NCBI GenBank assembly: GCA_023251775.1
Contig: JAHEYC010000032.1
Coordinates: 1 to 36,251, forward strand
Origin: Sphingobacteriaceae bacterium
GTDB taxonomy: Bacteria; Bacteroidota; Bacteroidia; B-17B0; Aurantibacillaceae
DNA length: 36,251 nucleotides
Direction: 5' to 3'
The translations under genes were made by a program, and so were the position numbers. Positions within the stretch are counted from its first letter, which is position 1; the number at the start of each line of letters is the position of its first letter. Positions 9,304-17,575 of the stretch are shown here, piece by piece. Under the pieces are notes generated by a model. It was not told where the DNA came from. It ran no database searches and saw only the letters and a program-made list of their open reading frames with translations.

Positions 9304-11232
9304 CTAATTCTTTATCACCTTTATTATTTTTCGTTCGATGGTTTTAGAGTTATTTATTATTAAGAAGTAAATACCCGGTGTTAACGCTTCGGTACTTATC
9401 ACCAACTTCTCTTCCACTTTTGCGTTTAAGATCACCTGTCCCACCATATTCATTAATATCACATCCCCATACGCATCTTTTATAGTGATCTCATCTTTAA
9501 ATGGATTAGGATAAACTCTGATAGATTCGTTCATCAATGTATGTTCATCAACGCCTGCGCAGAAAGTAACTAGAATTGTTTTACTGCCCGTACAAGTTCC
9601 CGATTTACCTGTTAAGGTATAAATAGTAGTGGCAGTTGGAGTTACAATAACGCTTGCATTAAAATCATTGATAGGCTGCCACGTGTATGAACTGGCGCCA
9701 TACGCAGATAACAGCAAAGAAGTTCCAACACATGTTTGCGTACAATTTACCGAAAGATTGGTGCCTAAGGTAACAGAAACTGTTTTTGATTGACTACAAG
9801 CACCACTTGTTCCGGTGATAGTATAAACTGTATTTGCAGTTGGTGTAACAATTATCATAGCCGAAGTTGCACCAGTGTTCCAGCTGTATGTTGTAGCTCC
9901 CATTGCTATTAAAGTTGCTGCAGTTCCGGCACACGTTGTAAAACTTGGAGCAAATAAGTTTGGGTCAATTACCACGTTAACTATTTTGGATTCGTTACAA
10001 CCGGCATTACTACCCGTTACAGTATATGTTCCATTAGCCGTTGGCGTAATTACAATTGAAGGCGTTGTTGCGCCTGTATTCCAAGTATAAGTTGAAGCTC
10101 CACCGGCGCCAAGTATTGTAGGCTGACTAGGACAAGCCGTAACGGTTGCATTCGACACCGTTAAAAACGTATTGGTTGTTAATGAAACTGTTTTTGTATC
10201 AGAACATGTTGGTCCGTTGAATCCGGTTACGGTAAACACGGTTGATGTATTTGCAACAACAGTGATGGATGAAGCTGTGCTACCATTACTCCAAGTATAT
10301 GTGCTTGCACCGCTTGCTATGATGGAAGCAAATGAACCCGGACATGCAGTAACATTTGAAACCGAAACTACAGGTGGAGGACCAATTGTAACTGTTGCAG
10401 TTGTTACACCGGGACATCCGGTAGGATTAGTTCCTGTTAAGGTATAAATTGTTGTTGAGCCCGGTGAAACTGCGATAGATGATGAGTTTGATGTTGTACT
10501 CCATGTATAATTTGTTGCACCCGTTGCAACAAGCGTTACAGAACCACCCGCACAAATTGTTGTGGTGTTTGGACTAATAACAACCGGAGCCGCAGGACAA
10601 GGAGGTGCTGTTGTATAATTTACATCATCTAAACCAATATAATCGCTATTTGTTCCGTTTGGTCCGCCATCAAAAACTTGATATCTAAATGCAAATCTTC
10701 CTGCGAGCGTGCCTGTAATTCCTGTAAGAGTTTTGGTATAAACCGTCCAAGTTCCGGGATAACCTGTAGAAGTCAAAGCCGGATTAATGTCGGTTAAAGT
10801 TACAGTGAAAGTTCCAACAGAAAAATCATTATTTGGTATTGCTCCGGTACCAACGCCATAACTCATGCGCACTTCCAAATGATCCGGAAAGGTGGTTGGA
10901 TTAGCTTGTACTCGTGTTGCAAATTTTAAAATACCGCCATTCATTAAACTAACAGTTGGTGTAATTAAAAAATTACTGATGTTGCCAAATGTTGTTCCCA
11001 TACTATTTAAATTCGCATAGTAATAATCGTTCTGCGCTCCTGAGTATGCAGGGAAAACTGTTCCAATTCCCTGAGCCCAGGTATCAGGACCAATTGGATT
11101 GGATTTATTTTGAATGGACCAACCCGAAAGCGTTGCCGGAGATGTAAAGACCTCGTTCAATTGAACTACTTGCGACCTCAAACTTGAAGCACTAACAAAA
11201 AGTATTAGAAATAGAATGTAAATTTTTCTCAT
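9304..11232 (-). CDS. T9SS-exported protein, choice-of-anchor J domain plus Ig-like repeats (paralogue B)
   Basis: 642 residues, the same length and domain order as the protein at 6975: signal peptide (1-20, ending SLRSQ), choice-of-anchor J type domain (about 21-208, containing YIGLDDVNYT), about five Ig/PKD-like repeats with GASTYTWSNGxT motifs, and a T9SS type A sorting domain (VRVYPNPF, GQVILN, LTPGIYF, KVIKN at the C-terminus). The last codons, stop, spacer and terminator are almost identical to those of paralogue A, which indicates recent duplication or gene conversion. The repeats show more changes. Role unknown; adhesion or matrix formation is plausible. Confidence 0.92.
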   Translation of the reverse strand: MRKIYILFLILFVSASSLRSQVVQLNEVFTSPATLSGWSIQNKSNPIGPDTWAQGIGTVFPAYSGAQNDYYYANLNSMGTTFGNISNFLITPTVSLMNGGILKFATRVQANPTTFPDHLEVRMSYGVGTGAIPNNDFSVGTFTVTLTDINPALTSTGYPGTWTVYTKTLTGITGTLAGRFAFRYQVFDGGPNGTNSDYIGLDDVNYTTAPPCPAAPVVISPNTTTICAGGSVTLVATGATNYTWSTTSNSSSIAVSPGSTTIYTLTGTNPTGCPGVTTATVTIGPPPVVSVSNVTACPGSFASIIASGASTYTWSNGSTASSITVVANTSTVFTVTGFNGPTCSDTKTVSLTTNTFLTVSNATVTACPSQPTILGAGGASTYTWNTGATTPSIVITPTANGTYTVTGSNAGCNESKIVNVVIDPNLFAPSFTTCAGTAATLIAMGATTYSWNTGATSAMIIVTPTANTVYTITGTSGACSQSKTVSVTLGTNLSVNCTQTCVGTSLLLSAYGASSYTWQPINDFNASVIVTPTATTIYTLTGKSGTCTGSKTILVTFCAGVDEHTLMNESIRVYPNPFKDEITIKDAYGDVILMNMVGQVILNAKVEEKLVISTEALTPGIYFLIINNSKTIERKIIKVIKN

Positions 11233-11359
11233 TTTCTGTGATTTGAATTAATGCACTAAAATATAAAAAATGACGATTTGAAATTTGACTATTTTCAAAA
11301 AAAGTGTGCTTTTCTGCGAAAACACTGTTAAATACGCCGTACTAAAAAATTAGGAATGC

Positions 11360-12382
11360 CTATTTGATCTCTTTTACCCTCATGAATTTCCCATTCATAT
11401 GGTCGATCTTGATCTCGAATTGGGTGGTGATAGGAAGTGGTGTGTAAACGTATTCGGTAGGATTAAAGATCGAATTACTTTTTACTACCTGCCCTTTTAT
11501 ATAATTTACTTTATCGTCGCCAATAAAATAAAAATCATTATTGTTCTTTACCAAAGGATAATATCCAAATTCTGCAGAGATGTATGGCTTCCCATTATTC
11601 ACAATAGCATAAACCTCCTCCGAATTAATTGTTCTTAAACGGTTCTTATCATTCTTGGCTTTTATTTCCGAGATCTCGCCATCTTCAAAGGTGATAGAGA
11701 ATAATGAATAATCAGGTGTTTGATCTTTGAACGATTCGAAAGTGCGATAAACACCATTCACATATTCATCAGTGGTATAAACTTTTATATGTGCTTTTTC
11801 GATGCTATCGATCTTCACAATTTCATTTAACGAAAGAACGGTGTTTTGTTTTGGCTCAATAGTTAAAGCGCTAATCACAAAATTCACAAAGGTCTTATTC
11901 GCATAAGCAATGATCTGCTTTGTAACTTCTTTTTTTGATTCAACAACCATAAAGGTATCGATGGCCGAAATAAGTTTATACCCTGTGCTCATCGACGAGA
12001 AGATACTTGCTCTGAAAAAACAATAACCGTATTCTCTTCCTGCTTCTGCTTTCTCAACAAATTTTAAACGGCGTAATTGAAATACTAAAGGGGTTTGACC
12101 GGAACTTTCCCCGCTCATTTTTGTAAGCAATACACCTAATTGTGTTTCAAAACTGCCATCAGAAACAACTTTCACTTCTTTATCCAACATCCCAATCCTT
12201 ACCGAACCGAAGCTGCTAGTGTCTTCGCGTGAATCTAATAATTTAATGGAGTTGTATAAGCAATTCTCAACTTTAGCACCATTATACTCCAATTCAAAGT
12301 ATTTTACTTTGTCTTGAGCCATAACAGCAAAGCCTGCTATAAATAAAAACGCTGAGTATATATATTTTAAATTCAAGGGCAT
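11360..12382 (-). CDS. Exported protein of unknown function
   Basis: A 340-residue protein I do not recognise. Residues 1-22 form a signal peptide (MPLNLKYIYSAFLFIAGFAVMAQ). The rest is soluble and rich in charged residues, with no visible motif of a known enzyme. Features include the segment NDFYFIGDDKVNYIKGQVVK, an IVNNGKPYIS stretch and a basic C-terminus (MNGKFMRVKEIK). It lies directly upstream of T9SS paralogue B in the same orientation with a 127-base gap. A deleted relic of a similar gene lies in the same place relative to paralogue A, so the two genes were probably duplicated as a pair. Confidence 0.8.
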   Translation of the reverse strand: MPLNLKYIYSAFLFIAGFAVMAQDKVKYFELEYNGAKVENCLYNSIKLLDSREDTSSFGSVRIGMLDKEVKVVSDGSFETQLGVLLTKMSGESSGQTPLVFQLRRLKFVEKAEAGREYGYCFFRASIFSSMSTGYKLISAIDTFMVVESKKEVTKQIIAYANKTFVNFVISALTIEPKQNTVLSLNEIVKIDSIEKAHIKVYTTDEYVNGVYRTFESFKDQTPDYSLFSITFEDGEISEIKAKNDKNRLRTINSEEVYAIVNNGKPYISAEFGYYPLVKNNNDFYFIGDDKVNYIKGQVVKSNSIFNPTEYVYTPLPITTQFEIKIDHMNGKFMRVKEIK

Positions 12383-12416
12383 TTTTTACAACCCCCTAAT
12401 TTACAAAAAATAAGGC

Positions 12417-12446
12417 AAAAAAAGGCCCTTCTTGAGTGAAGGGCCT
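12417..12446 (-). terminator. Terminator of the T9SS gene at 12454
   Basis: The minus strand gives AGGCCCTTC-loop-GAAGGGCCT followed by seven T residues, 8 bases after the stop. Confidence 0.88.
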
Positions 12447-12453
12447 AAATAGC

Positions 12454-14361
12454 TTATTCTATGATGAGTTTATCCTTTTTTAGGACCTTATTATCGCCTG
12501 TAATGCGGTATAAATAATAGCCTTTAGGGAGATCCATTTCTAATTTATTTGATTTATTAAGAAGAGGTTTTTCTAATAGTAATTTTCCTTGCGTATCAAA
12601 AACGCTTAGTTTGGCTTTGAGATCTGCAAAAGATAATTCAATATTAAGAGTTCCATTGGAAGGATTAGGATAAACTGTGATCTCTTTCGTGCTAAAATTT
12701 TGACTTAATAATCCATTCGCACATTGAACCGAACAGAAAATAGTATAAGTACAGCTATTCGACAAACTTGTAATTGCACATGTATAAACGCCAATTGTAT
12801 TTACTAATATGGTGCTTTGATTAACGGATGATAAAATTGAACTCGGAGGACCTGTCCATGTAAAAGTGAGATTTGAAATGCTTGTAGCAAACGTAGGACT
12901 AACCACGGCCGTTGTAATTGGGCATGATACGCCAACAATTCCTCCAAAAGCACCAATGCTATTGTCGGCAGCTATATTGTATGTCGCAGAAAACGTACAT
13001 CCATTTACGCCTGACGTAGCGATAGCAGAATGCGTTCCCGGTGTATAAGAGTCGTATTGAGTTCCGGGATAACCTGTTGTAAACGGCGGCGGATACCATA
13101 TATAAGTAGGGACAAGTGCTACCGCAAGAGTTGGTGTAACTACAGGTACAAGAGTAACGCTTGGGTTACTACAACTAATCACAGAATTAGTAAGATGAGT
13201 TATTGTAAATATAGGCTTGCGAAGATCCTGAATAATCTGGATGGTAAAGTTGGTTCTACAAAGCGAACTATTATCTATCGCACCGACGGTGTAAACGCCA
13301 ACTGATGTTATATTAGTAGTTGCTCCAAGTACAGCTGGATTTATTGTTACAGTTTGAGTTGGGAAAGGGTTTACAGGCATTGGTGGAGTCGGTGGTACTG
13401 ACCAAGAAATTGCTGTATTCGTATTATTACTGATCCCTGTCAGCGTCATAGTCGGATAATTACAACTTAAAATAGATATTGACTGAATACAATATATATT
13501 TGGACCTACGGTATTTTGGATAACTGAAATTGATTGACTTGCAATGCAATTGTTAGTTTGATCTTTTACATACACAACATAAATTCCGGGGACCGTGATA
13601 TTATTTAAATTGGGACTAGAAGTAAATGTTGTAGGCGTTGAGGTAACTGGAGGAACCATAAATGTATAATTTACCGGAACATTGGGAACAGGTGATGTAA
13701 TAACAGTATTTACTTGCATGCTAGTCATACTAGCTGTAGCACACCCTACAATAAAATTTGTTGGACTGGTAATGGTAAAAGCAGGTACTCCAACGGATGA
13801 AGTTACTTGAACAGATTTTGTAGCCTTACAACCAGTTAAATTATTTATAGATTCTCCCCAATACACTCCAGGACTTCCCGGACAAAAGATGTTTATGGTT
13901 CCCTGAGCAACTCCAACATAAACCGTATTTGATCCCATTACCGCAAACCAATTTGTGGTTACGTTTGGTCCTAAGTTACTTGTTAAGGTAAAACAACCTG
14001 TACCACCTGTACAGATTACATTATTAACTGTTGGTGTAATTGCGATAGTTGGCGCAATTATGCTTTGAGTGATGGCAAATGTTTGTTGCGTTATAACGGA
14101 CGAAGTTGCAATTTGCCCATAAACGGTCCATGTGCCCGGAGCCGTAATGTTTATGTAATTTGTATAAAGTGTGTTTCCCGAAGTCGTCCATGTGTAAGAA
14201 TATCCAGGAGAACCTGATGCTACCATTGTAACAACAGTTGTACCACAATTTAAAGCCAGATTCCCGTCAATAGATGACGCAAAAAATGATTGTGATGTTA
14301 ATTTGTTTATCGATACTAATAAACTAAAAATGACCAATAGAGAACGTAAATGTTTTTTCAT
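12454..14361 (-). CDS. T9SS-exported repeat protein
   Basis: 635 residues. A signal peptide is at 1-24 (ending INKLTSQ). The body is Thr/Ser/Asn-rich and consists of Ig/SprB-like beta repeats, each with a pattern such as YTWTTSGN...PGTWTVYGQI or VGVYTVGAIDNSSLC, often with paired Cys. The C-terminal T9SS type A sorting domain reads ITVYPNPSNGTLNIEL...GKLLLEKPL...LPKGYYLYRI...KLIIE (about 560-635). It lacks the choice-of-anchor J domain of the two upstream paralogues and differs in sequence, so it is a more distant relative. Its ligand is unknown; a surface or matrix role is inferred. Confidence 0.88.
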   Translation of the reverse strand: MKKHLRSLLVIFSLLVSINKLTSQSFFASSIDGNLALNCGTTVVTMVASGSPGYSYTWTTSGNTLYTNYINITAPGTWTVYGQIATSSVITQQTFAITQSIIAPTIAITPTVNNVICTGGTGCFTLTSNLGPNVTTNWFAVMGSNTVYVGVAQGTINIFCPGSPGVYWGESINNLTGCKATKSVQVTSSVGVPAFTITSPTNFIVGCATASMTSMQVNTVITSPVPNVPVNYTFMVPPVTSTPTTFTSSPNLNNITVPGIYVVYVKDQTNNCIASQSISVIQNTVGPNIYCIQSISILSCNYPTMTLTGISNNTNTAISWSVPPTPPMPVNPFPTQTVTINPAVLGATTNITSVGVYTVGAIDNSSLCRTNFTIQIIQDLRKPIFTITHLTNSVISCSNPSVTLVPVVTPTLAVALVPTYIWYPPPFTTGYPGTQYDSYTPGTHSAIATSGVNGCTFSATYNIAADNSIGAFGGIVGVSCPITTAVVSPTFATSISNLTFTWTGPPSSILSSVNQSTILVNTIGVYTCAITSLSNSCTYTIFCSVQCANGLLSQNFSTKEITVYPNPSNGTLNIELSFADLKAKLSVFDTQGKLLLEKPLLNKSNKLEMDLPKGYYLYRITGDNKVLKKDKLIIE

Positions 14362-14376
14362 TTAATTTCGTTTTAT

Positions 14377-14384
14377 CAAATATA
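14377..14384 (-). promoter_or_regulatory. -7 box before the T9SS gene at 14361
   Basis: The minus strand reads TATATTTG, an exact TAnnTTTG match 15 bases before the ATG. A TTG lies only about 11 bases further upstream, so the -33 element is unclear. Confidence 0.45.
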
Positions 14385-14398
14385 TAACAATTTTCCAA

Positions 14399-14428
14399 TA
14401 AAAAAAGCCCTTCGTTTCCGAAGGGCTT
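14399..14428 (-). terminator. Terminator of the rpmI-rplT unit
   Basis: A 10-bp stem AAGCCCTTCG / CGAAGGGCTT with a 4-base loop is followed on the minus strand by a run of T residues, 19 bases after the rplT stop. Confidence 0.88.
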
Positions 14429-14447
14429 CCTTAAAATATTTAGATTT

Positions 14448-14792
14448 TTACTTTACCTGATTTATAACCGCAGTAAACGCTTCAGGATGATTCATGGCTA
14501 GATCAGCTAATACTTTACGGTTCAATTTTAAACCTTTAGCATTTAATTTACCAATGAATTCCGAATAGCTTAAACCGTGTTCGCGAACACCGGCATTGAT
14601 ACGCTGGATCCACAATGCACGCATATTGCGTTTTTTGTTCTTGCGATCGCGGTACGCGTAAACTAAACCTTTTTCTAATGTGTTTTTTGCAATGGTAAGT
14701 ACGTTACCTCTTGCTCCCCAATAACCTTTTGTAAGTCTTAGGATCTTTTTTCTGCGAGCCTTACTGGCTACATGATTGACTGAACGTGGCAT
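14448..14792 (-). CDS. rplT: 50S ribosomal protein L20
   Basis: A 114-residue primary-binding protein of the large subunit needed for 23S rRNA assembly. The start [18 protein letters not shown] and the region [20 protein letters not shown] are characteristic, and the length is typical. It follows rpmI with a 100-base gap that can form a nested hairpin. In many bacteria L20 represses its own operon by binding leader RNA that mimics its 23S site. Here the intergenic segment is the natural place for such control, which is inferred and not shown. Confidence 0.98.
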   Translation of the reverse strand: MPRSVNHVASKARRKKILRLTKGYWGARGNVLTIAKNTLEKGLVYAYRDRKNKKRNMRALWIQRINAGVREHGLSYSEFIGKLNAKGLKLNRKVLADLAMNHPEAFTAVINQVK

Positions 14793-14812
14793 TTCTTTTT
14801 TTAGTTTTTGAT

Positions 14813-14848
14813 CTTCAGCGTTCCTTTCGGAATCTTTTTTGGCTGAAG
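14813..14848 (-). promoter_or_regulatory. Nested hairpin in the rpmI-rplT spacer, possible L20 control site
   Basis: CTTCAGC (14813-14819) pairs with GCTGAAG (14842-14848) and encloses TTCC-loop-GGAA (14821-14832). The structure ends 20 bases before the rplT ATG. An irregular stem with an enclosed small hairpin just upstream of rplT fits L20 autoregulation, but I have not matched it to the 23S binding site. Confidence 0.4.
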
Positions 14849-14892
14849 CTCTGGTTAAACATTTGTTTTTTTAAACCGATAATTTCTTAAAG

Positions 14893-15093
14893 TTATTTTC
14901 CGATAGCTAATAACATTTTTACGTTCCCGGAATCTTCTTTACTCACTAAACCTGATTTTGCTAAACCACGTTTGCGATCTTTTTCCTTCTTCGTTAAAAT
15001 GTGACGCTTATAGGCATGTTTCCTTTTGATCTTACCTGTTCCAGTGAGCTTAAATCTCTTTTTCGCACTGGAATTTGTCTTCATTTTTGGCAT
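14893..15093 (-). CDS. rpmI: 50S ribosomal protein L35
   Basis: A 66-residue basic large-subunit protein. The start is the ATG at 15093 ([20 protein letters not shown]), the conserved N-terminus of the family. An in-frame ATG at 15120 is rejected because it lies in the promoter -7 box. It is followed by rplT in the usual order. The gene normally found upstream, infC, is not here: the neighbour is an unrelated lipoprotein gene, and rpmI has its own promoter. Confidence 0.97.
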   Translation of the reverse strand: MPKMKTNSSAKKRFKLTGTGKIKRKHAYKRHILTKKEKDRKRGLAKSGLVSKEDSGNVKMLLAIGK

Positions 15094-15117
15094 TAGTTCT
15101 CGTTTTTTTAAGGATGG

Positions 15118-15147
15118 CAAAGATATAAATAAAATCGGGACTCACAA
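15118..15147 (-). promoter_or_regulatory. rpmI promoter, TTG-N19-TATCTTTG
   Basis: On the minus strand TTG (15147-15145) and TATCTTTG (15125-15118) are separated by 19 bases, a perfect Bacteroidota promoter. Transcription would start near 15111, giving a leader of about 18 bases before the ATG at 15093. Confidence 0.8.
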
Positions 15148-15201
15148 AGCTCTTTCGAAGACCCTTGTAATCATCTGATAATTAAACTATTACGAAGGTG
15201 T

Positions 15202-15567
15202 TTATTTTAGCTTACAGTCGTAAGTTTTTGTACCTGTTTCGGTGGTGATCAAGGTAAGTGGTGGCGCCGAATTTGTGGTTACATCCCTGTATGGCTCTTT
15301 ATAATCCAAACAATTATTTTTTGCTTGCTTTTTTGTAACATTGGTCAAGGTTCTTTCATACGTAAATACATCCGAAACCGTAGTTGCAAAAGATGTATCA
15401 ATTACAGGAACCGTAATAGGAACTATAACCTGAATAGTTAAAGTTAAAGCGGCCTGAGTTGTAGAAGTTCCAACTTTAGTTACCGAACATTCGCATATTC
15501 TATCTTCCTTTTTGCAAGCTATAAAAACGTTAGCTGCTATAACTGCTGTAATAAGTACTTTTTTCAT
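15202..15567 (-). CDS. Small lipoprotein of unknown function
   Basis: A 121-residue protein. The N-terminus is a lipoprotein signal with the acylated Cys at residue 18 (NVFIACKK), followed by two more Cys residues (RICECSV). The middle is a Thr/Val-rich beta segment. The end contains KKQAKNNCLDY and a final TYDCKLK, so up to two disulphides are possible. It is 24 bases downstream of the alkyltransferase-like gene and may be co-transcribed with it. No family is recognised. Confidence 0.75.
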   Translation of the reverse strand: MKKVLITAVIAANVFIACKKEDRICECSVTKVGTSTTQAALTLTIQVIVPITVPVIDTSFATTVSDVFTYERTLTNVTKKQAKNNCLDYKEPYRDVTTNSAPPLTLITTETGTKTYDCKLK

Positions 15568-15591
15568 AAAATTTATTTTGATAAATATAGT

Positions 15592-15939
15592 TTAAATTTT
15601 TAATTCCGTAACAGGGTCCCAATAGTATTTAGTAAAATCAATGATGGTATCTTTTTTTACACTTATCCCCTCTTTCTCTAAAAGCGCTTGCATTTCAAAT
15701 GGCGTTGCAAAATGATGTTTACCGGTTAAGATCCCCTTACTATTTACTACGCGATGTGCCGGAACTTTTTTGGTTTGCGAATGAGCACCATTCATGGCAT
15801 ACCCCACAATTCGTGCTGCCCCGGGAGCTCCTAAATAACGCGCAATAGCTCCATACGATGTTACTCTACCCTTAGGCACTAATCGCGCCACCTGGTAAAC
15901 CATTTGAAAAAAATCGGGATCTAGTTTTCTTTCTGCCAT
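15592..15939 (-). CDS. Alkyltransferase-like protein (MGMT family, no catalytic Cys)
   Basis: A 115-residue protein of the O6-alkylguanine-DNA alkyltransferase fold. The helix-turn-helix and DNA-binding region reads PKGRVTSYGAIARYLGAPGAARIVGYAM (22-49). The active-site loop is PAHRV (60-64), where methyltransferases have PCHRV, so the alkyl-accepting Cys is Ala61. Proteins of this type (Atl1, eAtl) bind O6-alkylguanine, flip it out and direct the lesion to nucleotide excision repair without transferring the alkyl group. The intact Arg43 and Tyr29 support DNA binding. It lacks the N-terminal domain of Ogt/Ada, as expected for the family. Confidence 0.93.
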   Translation of the reverse strand: MAERKLDPDFFQMVYQVARLVPKGRVTSYGAIARYLGAPGAARIVGYAMNGAHSQTKKVPAHRVVNSKGILTGKHHFATPFEMQALLEKEGISVKKDTIIDFTKYYWDPVTELKI

Positions 15940-15953
15940 ATTTCATTTTTATT

Positions 15954-16036
15954 GCACGCGGATGACGCTGATCTAATATGATCTTCGCTGATCTTTTATC
16001 TGCGCAAATCATAAACAATCCGCGTTATCCGCGTGC
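15954..16036. repeat. Palindromic repeat element with 15-bp arms
   Basis: GCACGCGGATGACGC (15954-15968) and GCGTTATCCGCGTGC (16022-16036) are inverted repeats with one mismatch. Between them are short GATC-containing repeats (CTGATCT, GCTGATCTT). It fills the gap between the LuxE-like and alkyltransferase-like genes. Confidence 0.75.
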
Positions 16037-16040
16037 CATT

Positions 16041-17024
16041 TTAACTTAACATTAAATTACACCCTCGTATATCACTATTATCATATCGTCCCATTAATTT
16101 TAATTCCCCTTTTTCATTTATCTGTCCAAGATCTTGTGTGGCAATAAAACTACACGAGTATATATTACCAAGATCAATCACATTTATTCCTCCCGTTTTA
16201 TTTGACGGGAGATAACTTAAAGGATCATTCACATCTCTTATCATGAATTGTAACCAAGGCGGATCTTTAAATTGTCCATCCTTTAAGGCATAAGCCTGAC
16301 TCAATAATTCCGTCATACCATATTCACTGGCGATATGATCTAATTTAAATTTCCTTTTTAATTCCATGTGCAATTCTTCCTTCGGCATTTCCTTTCGCGT
16401 TCCTTTCATTCCTCCTGTTTCGACAATAGTAAAATTATCATTCAACTCTATTTTCTTTTCGGCAAGATCAAGTAATGCATACGAAACACCTATGATGATC
16501 GTTTTTTGCTTTGAAACTTTCAATTGTTTTATAACCTCGATCAACTCATCCAAATCATTCAAATAAAAACCACTTTGCTTATGCTCTGAAAGTTCAATTA
16601 ATTTTTTACACATGTAAACCAACGAAGACCCTGTTCTTTCTAAATAACCCGGTAATAATGCCAAAATGCAATAGTCTTTTGGTTTCCCAAAAAATAATTC
16701 AAATCCGCTTTCAAATGATCGCTCATAGATTGCAAGATCTTTTACATAATGCTTAGATGGAATTTGAGAGGTAGTTGAACTGCTCGTGAATATTTCCTGA
16801 TGATCTTTTCCTTCGCAAATAACCTCTTGGGTTTTAAAGAATTCTATTGGCAAAAATGGTATTTGACTTATCTCTTTAACCTCATTTTCATCCTTAACAA
16901 AGCCCGAAGCCCAAGAATGATACACAGGGTTATTGCGGTATTGATAACGGAATACATTGAGGGCCACTTTTTTAAAGTCCTCCTCACAATTTATTTTAAA
17001 AATATCCGTTATACCATTAAACAT
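16041..17024 (-). CDS. LuxE/PaaK-family acyl-protein synthetase-like enzyme
   Basis: A 327-residue protein resembling the acyl-protein synthetase LuxE group of the adenylate-forming superfamily. Visible features are IPFLPIEFFKTQEV (about 55-68), a Ser/Thr-rich phosphate-loop-like SSSTTSQIPSKHYV (about 81-94), LLPGYLERTGSSLVYM (about 125-140), VETGGMKGTRKE (about 208-219), SEYGMTELLSQAY (about 235-247) and a C-terminal GRYDNSDIRGCNL like the hinge motif of these enzymes. It probably activates a carboxylic acid as an acyl-adenylate. There is no lux operon nearby, so bioluminescence is not implied. The substrate is unknown; surface glycan or lipid acylation is one possibility. Confidence 0.85.
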   Translation of the reverse strand: MFNGITDIFKINCEEDFKKVALNVFRYQYRNNPVYHSWASGFVKDENEVKEISQIPFLPIEFFKTQEVICEGKDHQEIFTSSSTTSQIPSKHYVKDLAIYERSFESGFELFFGKPKDYCILALLPGYLERTGSSLVYMCKKLIELSEHKQSGFYLNDLDELIEVIKQLKVSKQKTIIIGVSYALLDLAEKKIELNDNFTIVETGGMKGTRKEMPKEELHMELKRKFKLDHIASEYGMTELLSQAYALKDGQFKDPPWLQFMIRDVNDPLSYLPSNKTGGINVIDLGNIYSCSFIATQDLGQINEKGELKLMGRYDNSDIRGCNLMLS

Positions 17025-17071
17025 TTTAAACCTTGCCTTTTATTTTGTAAATTTAGGTAATATTTAACGGA

Positions 17072-17575
17072 ATGAATTTAAAGACCCTCATATTATTTTT
17101 TGCAGTAGGAACTCTTGTTTCGTGCGTTAAACGTAATAATACGAATCCTGTTCCCACCATTACTTACGAAAATTTTATTGCGGCTGACGAAAATACAGCG
17201 TATCTCACCATAAATTATACCGATGGTGATGGCGATATTTTTGCAGAACAAGGAACTAAGGATAATAATTTCTTTGCGTGGTTCTATTATAAAGATACAG
17301 ATGGTTCTTTTAAACCTGCATTGTGGCCTTTAGTAATTCCTAATCCGCCGGGACCGGACACAACCATTTACAATAACAGACCATTAGGTTATACAGTTAT
17401 TCGTCCGAGTGAGTTATCAAAAAATCAACCTATTAAAGGACAAATAACCATTACATTAATTGGTTGGAGAAGTGATGCGAAATACAAGAATTTTAAATAT
17501 AAGATCTACATGATCGATCAAAAAAGTAATAAAACAGAAGAGATCATGACGCCTGAGATAATCACTCCATTCTAA
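17072..17575 (+). CDS. Lipoprotein of unknown function
   Basis: A 167-residue protein with a lipoprotein signal whose lipobox is LVSC (Cys18). The mature part contains a YTDGDGDIF segment, an Asp-rich loop that could bind calcium, then an immunoglobulin-like stretch ending KYKIYMIDQKSNKTEEIMTPEI. This pattern (a short lipoprotein with a DGDGDI motif) is common in Bacteroidota, where function is unknown. It is divergent from the LuxE-like gene and convergent with the dehydrogenase gene, whose stop lies directly next to its own. Confidence 0.8.
   Translation: MNLKTLILFFAVGTLVSCVKRNNTNPVPTITYENFIAADENTAYLTINYTDGDGDIFAEQGTKDNNFFAWFYYKDTDGSFKPALWPLVIPNPPGPDTTIYNNRPLGYTVIRPSELSKNQPIKGQITITLIGWRSDAKYKNFKYKIYMIDQKSNKTEEIMTPEIITPF

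Noticed and set aside
15094-15120. Longer rpmI with an ATG at 15120
   Set aside because: That ATG overlaps the -7 box of a perfect promoter, and the L35 family starts at MPKMK, encoded from 15093.
16041-17024. Bioluminescence (lux) gene cluster
   Set aside because: Only one LuxE-like gene is present, with no luxAB, luxC or luxD homologues nearby.
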